DNA from: RGIG3994 sp045589735
GTDB lineage: Bacteria > Bacillota > Clostridia > Oscillospirales > CAG-272
Direction of reading: 5' to 3'
Assembly (NCBI GenBank): GCA_045589735.1
Contig: JAZNPQ010000065.1
Span: forward strand, 1-8,687
Length of the DNA: 8,687 nt
The notes under the pieces were generated by a model. It saw only the letters and a program-made list of their open reading frames with translations, did no database searches and had not been told where the DNA came from. The first letter of the stretch is position 1; each line of letters opens with the position of its first letter. Made by a program: the position numbers and the translations under genes. Positions 1 to 5,848 of this stretch are shown piece after piece.

Positions 1-144
1 GCGTATAAGTGTAAAAACTGCGGTCACGAAATCGTGCCGACCTATTCGGAAGCCTTGTGGGCAATGCATAGAGGAACGACCCGCTATCTAAAATGCCCGA
101 AATGCAATAAACGCACTTGGTGCAAAAAAGTATTAAAGAAATAA
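1..144 (+). CDS. Zinc-ribbon protein of unknown function, C-terminal part (5' end off the window)
   Basis: Frame 1 is open from the window edge to a TAA at 142-144 and encodes the last 47 residues of a small protein. Two cysteine pairs are visible, CKNC near the start of the fragment and CPKC about 26 residues later, followed by a basic tail (RTWCKKVLKK). Paired CxxC knuckles at this spacing are typical of a single zinc ribbon. The tryptophan and aromatic residues between and after the pairs resemble short clostridial hypothetical proteins of this kind, but I cannot name the family. The true start lies left of the window. The gene converges on pckG and shares its terminator. No function can be assigned; zinc binding is inferred only from the cysteine spacing. 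Confidence 0.75.
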   Translation, partial: AYKCKNCGHEIVPTYSEALWAMHRGTTRYLKCPKCNKRTWCKKVLKK

Positions 145-184
145 AAAAACAAACGGTATACACTGTATACCGTTTGTTTTTTTA
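143..184. terminator. Bidirectional intrinsic terminator between the zinc-ribbon gene and pckG
   Basis: A perfect inverted repeat has arms AAACAAACGGTATAC (147-161) and GTATACCGTTTGTTT (165-179) around a 3-nt loop. It is flanked by an A-run on the left (143-149) and a T-run on the right (177-183), which extend the stem to about 20 bp. Read on either strand, the hairpin is followed by a U tract. It begins right at the stop codon of the plus-strand gene and ends 7 bp from the pckG stop, so it can serve both convergent genes. Confidence 0.93.
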
Positions 185-190
185 TTAAAA

Positions 191-1987
191 TTACTTGCTG
201 AGTCTCTCTTCAAGAGCTGCAAGCTCTTCCTTAAGCTCTGCGGGAACGCTGTCACCAACGAATTCATAGAATTCCTTGATGTTCTTAACGTCGTCGAGCC
301 AAGCTGCGTTATCTACCGAGAGAAGCTCCTTCATTGTGTCAACGGTGATACCGTCAAGACCTTCAATGTCGATATCCTCTGCGTTAGGAACGTAACCGAT
401 AGGTGTGAGCTTTGCGTCGATCTTGCCCTCGCAACGCTTGATGATCCAGAGAAGAACGCGGAGGTTATCTCCGAATCCGGGCCAGATGAAGTTGCCCTCG
501 TCATCGGTTCTGAACCAGTTGACGTGGAAGATCTGAGGTGCGTTGGGAATTACCTTACCCATATCGAGCCAATGCTTCCAATAGTTACCCATATTATAAC
601 CTACGAAGGGTCTCATTGCCATGGGGTCACGGCGAACAACACCGACAGCACCTGCTGCAGCTGCTGTTGTCTCGGATGCCATGATAGAGCCTACGAAGGT
701 ACCGTTCTGCCAGCTTGTTGACTGATATACCAGAGGTGCAGTCTTTGCGCGGCGTCCGCCGAATACGATAGCGGATACCGGAACACCTGTCAGGCTATTG
801 AACTCAGGCGAGATGCAAGGACAGTTGATAGCCTTTGCAGTAAAGCGGCTGTTAGGATGCGCTCCGCATGTGCTCTTGTCCTTCTTGTCGTACTTTGTGC
901 AGTCCCAAGGATTGCCCTTCCAGTCGATAGCGTTTCCGGGCTTCGGGGGATTCTTGTCGAGACCTTCCCACCAAACTGTATTGTTCTCTGTGTTATGAAC
1001 AACGTTGGTGAAGATGGTGTCCTTCATTGTTGTATAAAGAGCGTTCGGGTTAGAGTTGAGGTTTGTTCCGGGTGCTACGCCAAAGAAGCCGTTCTCGGGG
1101 TTTACTGCCCAGAGTCTGCCGTCCTTACCGACACGAAGCCAAGCGATATCGTCACCTACGCACCATACCTTATAGCCCTTCTTGCGATAGATTTCGGGCG
1201 GAATGAGCATTGCGAGGTTGGTCTTTCCGCAAGCAGACGGGAATGCAGCACAAACGTACTTTGTCTCGCCGTCGGGATACTCAATTCCGAGAATGAGCAT
1301 ATGCTCAGCCATCCAGCCCTCTTTACGTCCGAGGTAGGATGCGATACGGAGAGCAAAGCACTTCTTTCCGAGAAGAACGTTGCCGCCGTAGCCGGAGTTT
1401 ACCGACATAATTGTATTATCCTGGGGGAAATGAACGATATAGCGGTTGTTTTCATCAATGTCTGCGCGTGCGTGGAGACCCTTGATGTAGTCTGCGCTGT
1501 CGCCGAGAGCTTCAAGAACGTCTGTCCCAACGCGTGTCATAATGAGCATGTTAAGAACAACGTATATAGAGTCTGTAAGCTCGATTCCGTATTTTGCAAA
1601 GTCAGAGCCGACAACACCCATTGAATAAGGAATTACGTACATTGTTCTTCCCTGCATAGAGCCTGTGTAGAGCTTCTTGAGCTTTGCATACATCTCTGCG
1701 GGATCCATCCAGTTGTTTACGTTTCCTGCCTCTTCCTTTGTGGGGGTGCAGATAAAGGTTCTGTCCTCAACGCGAGCTACGTCGTTGACTGCGGTTCTGT
1801 GGAGATAGCATCCGGGGAGAAGCTCCTGATTGAGTTTGATCATCTCTCCTGTTGAGCAAGCCTCTGCTCTGAGTGCCTCTGCCTGCTCCTCAGTGCCATC
1901 GATCCATACGATCTTGTCGGGTTTGGTCATTGCTGCCATCTCGTCTATCCAATTAAGGACATACTTGTTGGTGGTCATTGCTGCCAT
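191..1987 (-). CDS. pckG: Phosphoenolpyruvate carboxykinase, GTP-dependent type
   Basis: This 598-aa cytosolic enzyme interconverts oxaloacetate plus GTP with PEP, CO2 and GDP. It is gluconeogenic in many bacteria but can run in the carboxylating direction in anaerobes; which applies here is not visible. The length matches the GTP family, and the ATP-type enzyme is shorter and different. Visible landmarks are ARVE (about 71-74, substrate-binding arginine R72), GYGGN (199-203), GKKC (207-210, metal-binding lysine), AEHM (227-230, metal-binding H229), the P-loop signature FPSACGKTN (249-257) with its reactive cysteine C253, VGDD (277-280), the lid ASETTAAA (437-444) and WPGFGDN (502-508) in the guanine pocket. 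The start at 1987 is preferred because GGAGGA lies 10 nt upstream (1998-2003). The internal ATG three codons in (MTTNK) would sit 19 nt away, although family members often seem to begin there. It is transcribed alone and divergently from the exporter operon. Confidence 0.97.
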   Translation of the reverse strand: MAAMTTNKYVLNWIDEMAAMTKPDKIVWIDGTEEQAEALRAEACSTGEMIKLNQELLPGCYLHRTAVNDVARVEDRTFICTPTKEEAGNVNNWMDPAEMYAKLKKLYTGSMQGRTMYVIPYSMGVVGSDFAKYGIELTDSIYVVLNMLIMTRVGTDVLEALGDSADYIKGLHARADIDENNRYIVHFPQDNTIMSVNSGYGGNVLLGKKCFALRIASYLGRKEGWMAEHMLILGIEYPDGETKYVCAAFPSACGKTNLAMLIPPEIYRKKGYKVWCVGDDIAWLRVGKDGRLWAVNPENGFFGVAPGTNLNSNPNALYTTMKDTIFTNVVHNTENNTVWWEGLDKNPPKPGNAIDWKGNPWDCTKYDKKDKSTCGAHPNSRFTAKAINCPCISPEFNSLTGVPVSAIVFGGRRAKTAPLVYQSTSWQNGTFVGSIMASETTAAAAGAVGVVRRDPMAMRPFVGYNMGNYWKHWLDMGKVIPNAPQIFHVNWFRTDDEGNFIWPGFGDNLRVLLWIIKRCEGKIDAKLTPIGYVPNAEDIDIEGLDGITVDTMKELLSVDNAAWLDDVKNIKEFYEFVGDSVPAELKEELAALEERLSK

Positions 1988-2017
1988 GATAGTTTTTTCC
2001 TCCGTTTATTCATAAAT

Positions 2018-2023
2018 ATTATA
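2018..2023 (-). promoter_or_regulatory. Candidate -10 box for pckG
   Basis: On the minus strand this reads TATAAT. Transcription would start near 2011, leaving a leader of about 24 nt that includes the pckG ribosome binding site. No good -35 hexamer is found 16-18 bp upstream (the bases there read about ATATGG). The promoter is therefore either weak and activator-dependent, or the true one lies elsewhere. Confidence 0.4.
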
Positions 2024-2072
2024 AAAACCGTATTTTGAAGCCATATAGCCTCATTGTTAATTTTACAACATT

Positions 2073-2089
2073 CTTGCAAGAATTGCAAG
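2073..2089. promoter_or_regulatory. 17-bp perfect dyad, possible operator upstream of pckG
   Basis: CTTGCAA (2073-2079), a GAA centre, then TTGCAAG (2083-2089) form an inverted repeat with 7-bp perfect arms and a 3-bp spacer. Because TTGCAA is itself a palindrome, the same bases also read as a direct repeat of TTGCAAGA with a 9-bp period. It lies about 86 bp upstream of the pckG start and about 115 bp upstream of the first permease. The centre has no CG step, unlike LacI/CcpA-type sites, so I do not assign a regulator. Confidence 0.4.
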
Positions 2090-2180
2090 AGGATTATTCA
2101 TTTTTCTACTTTGTTTACAAATAAGATACAGAAAGTAAACTATTTTTCCTATTTTTTGACTAATTATTTTAATAATTCAT

Positions 2181-2209
2181 TTGCATTATAAAAAAATGTA
2201 TGATATAAT
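2181..2209 (+). promoter_or_regulatory. Sigma-A promoter of the ABC exporter operon
   Basis: An extended -10 element (TGA then TATAAT, 2201-2209) stands 17 bp from a partial -35 (TTGCAT, 2181-2186). Transcription would start near 2216, about 39 nt before the permease ATG. The -35 matches consensus at only the first three bases, but the TG extension makes up for this in known sigma-A promoters. Confidence 0.7.
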
Positions 2210-2254
2210 CGTTTTGTATACTATCCGTATTACTTTATATTTTTTGGAGTTAAG

Positions 2255-4810
2255 ATGCAAGATACTGTAAAATCTAAAAAGCGGTTCGGTCACTCCGCGA
2301 AAAGTGTTCTTTCAGACCCAAAGCAATATCTAAGCTTCTTTTTTGCGTTTTTGGTAGTAGGGACGCTTTTTTGGACTTTACTCATAACGATGGGAGTAAA
2401 CAACCGTCACGCGCACAAAACGCTGACCGAAGAGTATAGCTATCACGTTATAATAACCGGTCTCAGTCACTCAAAATACACCGAGCTTCGAAATCAGGAC
2501 AACAATTACAGATTACAGGATCCCGAGCTTAAGCGTTGGCCCGCTATTGATTTCGGATTGCCGTCAACCTCCGACGGCTTCGGCAACAGAGTCTACAGCG
2601 TAGGGCTTGTTCTGAACGAAAACAATCCGGAACGGTCGCTAAATTATTTCAAATCTCAAATGGAGAAAAATAATGTCGGAATTAATAAAAGCAATTACGA
2701 ATTAACTCCACGCTATACCGACGACCCCTACCGAAGCGCAAAAAACAACGTCGTGCTTCTTGTTCTTTTTATAGTTTGCGGAGCTGTTTCGGTATTATTC
2801 GGAATTCTGACGGTAAAATTCAAAAAGCCGCCGAAGGAAAACGAGCAGGGCGACAGAATATACACCTCTACAATATCGGAAAGTGTGTACTCGACCTTAA
2901 AAAAGGTGTTTTTTACGCTTATGATTTTGTTCGGTGTCGCGTCTCTTGTATTTCTGCTTTTACGCATAACCGCAGGAAACGCGATAGTCTATTTCTTTCT
3001 TCTTCTCTTCCTTATATTCGTTTGCGCCGCATTTCTCACGGTTCTCGGTAATACGCGCGTAAACCACTACAAATTCAAATACGGAATATATATGACCTTT
3101 GGCGCAAGCTTTAAGCGTCTGTATTCGATTTCTGTCAGAGAAATGATGACAGTATCTCTTACCACGATTCCCTTCTCTCTCGGAATTTCGCTTCTTATAT
3201 GTTCATTCATATACCGTTCGGTCGGAGTTCCTATGACTCTTCCGTTTGAGGCAGTTGTCGGCGTTCTTGTTCTAAACGTGATAATGGTGCTTGCCTCAAC
3301 CTATCTTCCGATGAAATCAATGATAAAAAAGCCTCCCATCGCGTTGCTCACCGCCGAGGACAACTCTAATCTTGTTGCATCTCCGAGACGCTCAATAAGC
3401 CTCCCGTCAAATGGTTTTCCCGCAAAATACGAGCTTTTCGGTATGTGGCGCTTCCGCAAGTATTATCTTAAACTCGTCGCGATCGCCGTCGCGTTTTCCA
3501 CCATATTCCTTTGCGGACTCTACATAAAAGAAATGACACAAAACGCCGCGGAGCTTGACACTCACGAATTCGTCGTAACGGCTACCGAATCGGGTATTTC
3601 GGAATCGGGAATCAACACGGTAAGCCTCTCTCTTAAAGAGGATCCTTCCTTTAAGTATATATATTGGCAGGACAGCACGGTCGCCACTACCTATAGCATT
3701 CACGCTCTTTTCAAATCGGAAAATATACTGAACGGTAAGTACATATACGATATCCCATCTATAGGAGGAAATCGCGAAAGGTGCTACAACAACGGTTTTA
3801 CAAAGACCACCGACAGCTTCGAAATGGTTGCCTACAACAAAGAGCTTATAGACACTATAATTGAGAACGGCATCTATGAGATTGAGGGCAATCCTTATTC
3901 CGTCATAAATAATGACAACACTGTTATTATCAGTGAAAACATAAGTACACTCCCATATTACGATTTTAACGTGGGTGATAAGATAGTAATAGCCGTACCG
4001 ATAGAAGCCGCGTCGGAGCAAGACGAACAGCTTCTTGGCGGAAGCAGACGCGAGGCAGCTCTCACTAAATACATAGAAAACGCAATATTCGAATACAAAG
4101 AATATACAGTCGGCGCTATCATAGAAACAAGCGGTGAGAGCGGAAACATAACCGTAGGTCTTAATTACGGTGTATATTCGGGAATAATAGACAGATTCTT
4201 TGAAGAGGACAACAAGGACGAAATACCTCCGCTTATGAGCGAACTGCTTATTTTCGCCGAAAAGGATGCGTCCGCCAAGGATCTCGCAAGACTCAGAGCC
4301 ATTATTGAAGATGAATTTTCACTCCACGATTATAAGGTCAGCGAGACATATAACACCATTCGCAACCGTCTTACAAAGGAAGGCGGTCAGAACGCGGTCA
4401 TACTTACGGTATCGTACATAATAATGCTTCTCTCTCCGATAGTCTGGTTCTTTTCACAGCTTCAGTTTTACCGCAGAAGAAACAAGGAAATGTATATACT
4501 CCGCGCACTCGGCGCAGTTGACAAGCGACTGAAACGAATTTATATCGTTTCGGGTGTTGTGCTGTCTCTCTTCAGTGCGGCGGTTACGCTGATAATGAGT
4601 TATGCTGCCGATTATCTGATATATATTTTCTGCGCGGCGTTTCTCCCGTCCGACAGTATTCTCGGAAGAATAAACTACAGCTTCTATATGCCGATTGACG
4701 CGCTTATTATATGTATCGTCTCGGCGGTGCTTTGCGGATTTCTGTCATCTTGGTTGCCCTTCCTTTTCAGAAAACAGCTCAAATCAAAATCGGAATACAC
4801 AACGTACTAA
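2255..4810 (+). CDS. ABC transporter permease with two FtsX-type domains
   Basis: This 851-aa membrane protein is of the MacB/FtsX (type VII ABC) kind; the partner ATPase is the next gene. I count about ten hydrophobic spans, near residues 27-50, 164-189, 216-239, 242-267, 297-322, 331-353, 403-426, 713-738, 761-797 (long, possibly kinked) and 814-838. Two large extracytoplasmic segments follow spans 1 and 7: about 113 residues (51-163) and about 285 residues (427-712). Each half has an FtsX-like cytoplasmic coupling helix: YGIYMTFGASFKRL (near 277) and MYILRALGAVDKRL (near 747). Such permeases move lipids, peptides or antibiotics, or act as mechanotransmitters; nothing here fixes the substrate. 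The ten-span plan with a big loop between spans 7 and 8 recalls BceB, but the extra loop after span 1 and the absence of adjacent BceRS-type genes argue against a simple BceB call. The start is supported by GGAG 5-6 nt upstream. The upstream stop and promoter also fit. Confidence 0.88.
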   Translation: MQDTVKSKKRFGHSAKSVLSDPKQYLSFFFAFLVVGTLFWTLLITMGVNNRHAHKTLTEEYSYHVIITGLSHSKYTELRNQDNNYRLQDPELKRWPAIDFGLPSTSDGFGNRVYSVGLVLNENNPERSLNYFKSQMEKNNVGINKSNYELTPRYTDDPYRSAKNNVVLLVLFIVCGAVSVLFGILTVKFKKPPKENEQGDRIYTSTISESVYSTLKKVFFTLMILFGVASLVFLLLRITAGNAIVYFFLLLFLIFVCAAFLTVLGNTRVNHYKFKYGIYMTFGASFKRLYSISVREMMTVSLTTIPFSLGISLLICSFIYRSVGVPMTLPFEAVVGVLVLNVIMVLASTYLPMKSMIKKPPIALLTAEDNSNLVASPRRSISLPSNGFPAKYELFGMWRFRKYYLKLVAIAVAFSTIFLCGLYIKEMTQNAAELDTHEFVVTATESGISESGINTVSLSLKEDPSFKYIYWQDSTVATTYSIHALFKSENILNGKYIYDIPSIGGNRERCYNNGFTKTTDSFEMVAYNKELIDTIIENGIYEIEGNPYSVINNDNTVIISENISTLPYYDFNVGDKIVIAVPIEAASEQDEQLLGGSRREAALTKYIENAIFEYKEYTVGAIIETSGESGNITVGLNYGVYSGIIDRFFEEDNKDEIPPLMSELLIFAEKDASAKDLARLRAIIEDEFSLHDYKVSETYNTIRNRLTKEGGQNAVILTVSYIIMLLSPIVWFFSQLQFYRRRNKEMYILRALGAVDKRLKRIYIVSGVVLSLFSAAVTLIMSYAADYLIYIFCAAFLPSDSILGRINYSFYMPIDALIICIVSAVLCGFLSSWLPFLFRKQLKSKSEYTTY

Positions 4811-4827
4811 GAAAGGAATCCTTTAAT

Positions 4828-5520
4828 ATGCAAGACAGAAAAGTCATTCTCGAATGTGAGAACGTAATAAAGCAATACACACAGTATGATGCGGTCGTAA
4901 CGGCGGTCAATCGCGCAAAGCTCACGGTATATGACCGTGAATTCGTTGCTATAATAGGTACGTCGGGATCGGGAAAAAGTACCCTTTTGCATATTCTTGC
5001 GGGTCTTGATAAGCCCACGTCGGGTAAAATAACGATACGTGGAAATGATATAACGCAAATGAGCCCCGACGAGCTTGCAGAGTTCAGAGGAAGGTATATG
5101 GGTATGGTTTTTCAGAGCCATAATCTGATACCTCAGTTCACCGCTCTCGAGAATATACTTATACCGACAATGATATGCAACAGACCGAAGGAATCGTATC
5201 AGGAAAATCTCAAAAAGCTTGTCACAAGCCTTGATCTTTCGGAAAGACTGCACCACCTTCCCTCTGAGCTTTCGGGCGGTCAGCAGCAAAGAGTCGCCAT
5301 TGCTCGCGCGCTTATAAATCTTCCTCAGATAGTTTTTGCAGACGAGCCCACGGGAAATCTTGACAGAGCAAATGCCGACGAGGTACTCGACCTGCTTCTT
5401 AAAACGAAAGACCTTTTAACGCAGACTCTTATTATGGTCACGCACGACATGAAGATCGCAGAACGTGCCGACCGCATATTGCAGATGGAAAACGGTGTAC
5501 TTACACCGTACGATAAATAA
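4828..5520 (+). CDS. ABC transporter ATP-binding protein, MacB/LolD-type
   Basis: This 230-aa cytosolic ATPase powers the upstream permease. All nucleotide-binding motifs are intact: Walker A GTSGSGKS (44-51), Q-loop VFQ with Q96, signature LSGGQ (148-152), Walker B IVFADE (168-173, catalytic E173), D-loop GNLD (176-179) and H-loop histidine H206 in VTHD. EPTGNLD after Walker B and the overall length are typical of the MacB/LolD/FtsE group that pairs with FtsX-fold permeases. The open frame continues upstream into the permease gene, but the ATG at 4828 is the sensible start: AAGGA (4813-4817) lies 10 nt before it and MQDRKVILEC begins the conserved fold. The gap from the permease stop is 17 bp, so the two are co-transcribed, with permease first and ATPase second. 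No membrane-fusion adaptor gene accompanies them, which fits a cell without an outer membrane. Confidence 0.95.
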   Translation: MQDRKVILECENVIKQYTQYDAVVTAVNRAKLTVYDREFVAIIGTSGSGKSTLLHILAGLDKPTSGKITIRGNDITQMSPDELAEFRGRYMGMVFQSHNLIPQFTALENILIPTMICNRPKESYQENLKKLVTSLDLSERLHHLPSELSGGQQQRVAIARALINLPQIVFADEPTGNLDRANADEVLDLLLKTKDLLTQTLIMVTHDMKIAERADRILQMENGVLTPYDK

Positions 5521-5532
5521 CAACAAAAAGTT

Positions 5533-5565
5533 GAGGGTGAGTCAAAATTGACTCACCCTCTTTTT
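5533..5565. terminator. Intrinsic terminator of the ABC operon, also usable by the convergent mini-gene
   Basis: A 13-bp perfect stem has arms GAGGGTGAGTCAA (5533-5545) and TTGACTCACCCTC (5548-5560), followed by TTTTT (5561-5565). It starts 12 nt after the ATPase stop. On the minus strand the same hairpin lies 10 nt past the stop of the 30-aa peptide gene, followed after a few bases by a T-run (complement of 5525-5529), so it can work in both directions. Confidence 0.93.
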
Positions 5566-5570
5566 GGTGT

Positions 5571-5663
5571 TTAGCCGTTGCAGCCGCAGCACCAGAGAAG
5601 AAGAATAATGATAATTATCCAGATAATGTTATCGTCATTGAAAAGATTGCAAAGACAGTTCAT
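5571..5663 (-). CDS. 30-aa Cys-rich single-span membrane peptide
   Basis: The minus strand holds a complete 31-codon frame from ATG (complement of 5661-5663) to TAA (complement of 5571-5573). A full-strength Shine-Dalgarno AAAGGAGG (5671-5678) ends 7 nt before the start, which is the main argument that it is translated. The product has three parts: a short N-terminal head with two cysteines and acidic residues (MNCLCNLFNDD), a hydrophobic core rich in Ile and Leu (about residues 13-24), and a tail CCGCNG. The core is just long enough for one membrane span. I recall similar short Asn/Asp-then-Ile/Leu-then-Cys peptides in clostridial genomes, but know no function for them. It converges on the exporter operon and diverges from the alcohol dehydrogenase. 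A sporulation or membrane-associated role is possible but not shown. Confidence 0.7.
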   Translation of the reverse strand: MNCLCNLFNDDNIIWIIIIILLLWCCGCNG

Positions 5664-5686
5664 GGTGTATCCTCCTTTAGTAAATA

Positions 5687-5712
5687 AACGGTAACGCGTT
5701 GCGTTTTCCGTT
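5687..5712 (-). promoter_or_regulatory. Hairpin or operator-like dyad in the leader of the 30-aa peptide gene
   Basis: Nested inverted repeats give AACGG (5687-5691) with CCGTT (5708-5712) and AACGC (5693-5697) with GCGTT (5701-5705): two 5-bp stems stacked with a 1-by-2 internal loop and a 3-nt loop. It lies 9-34 nt upstream of the Shine-Dalgarno on the minus strand. It could be a 5'-end RNA hairpin or a DNA-binding site. Confidence 0.4.
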
Positions 5713-5721
5713 CTCAATACC

Positions 5722-5748
5722 ATACTATGACAGCTATCCCCGAGTTGT
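5722..5748 (-). promoter_or_regulatory. Weak sigma-K-like promoter match for the 30-aa peptide gene
   Basis: On the minus strand, AC (5748-5747), a 17-nt spacer and CATAGTAT (5729-5722) resemble the Bacillus sigma-K pattern AC-N17-CATANNNTA, missing only the last base. No sigma-A promoter of comparable quality is seen on this strand. The pattern carries little information and could occur by chance. Confidence 0.2.
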
Positions 5749-5783
5749 GACAGATGATTTCATAATTCGTCATATTTTTACCG

Positions 5784-5812
5784 TTGACACACCGTTTACA
5801 AAATGATATAAT
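5784..5812 (+). promoter_or_regulatory. Full-consensus sigma-A promoter of the alcohol dehydrogenase gene
   Basis: TTGACA (5784-5789) and TATAAT (5807-5812) are both perfect and separated by exactly 17 bp, with an added TG extension (5804-5805) before the -10. Transcription would begin near 5819, about 30 nt before the ATG. Confidence 0.92.
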
Positions 5813-5848
5813 GCATCTACTACCAATCATTCAGGAAGGATTCGAAAA

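Noticed and set aside
857..1624. A 255-codon open frame on the plus strand within pckG
   Set aside because: It is antisense to a highly conserved enzyme; its composition is Cys/Val-rich like the pnp shadow, and no ribosome binding site or domain is seen.
2113..2140. GTTTAC...GTAAAC inverted repeat as an operator or terminator
   Set aside because: The 6-bp arms are 16 bp apart in very AT-rich DNA with no U tract; such a match is expected by chance.
3407..4021. A 204-codon open frame on the minus strand within the permease gene
   Set aside because: It is antisense to the extracytoplasmic region of the permease, with no motif or translation signal.
4711..4827. N-terminal extension of the ATPase into the permease gene
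   Set aside because: The extra 39 codons are the permease C-terminus read in another frame; the ATG at 4828 has its own ribosome binding site and the family N-terminus.
4807..5289. A 160-codon open frame antisense to the ATPase gene
   Set aside because: It overlaps the Walker A and Q-loop coding region on the other strand; there is no independent support.
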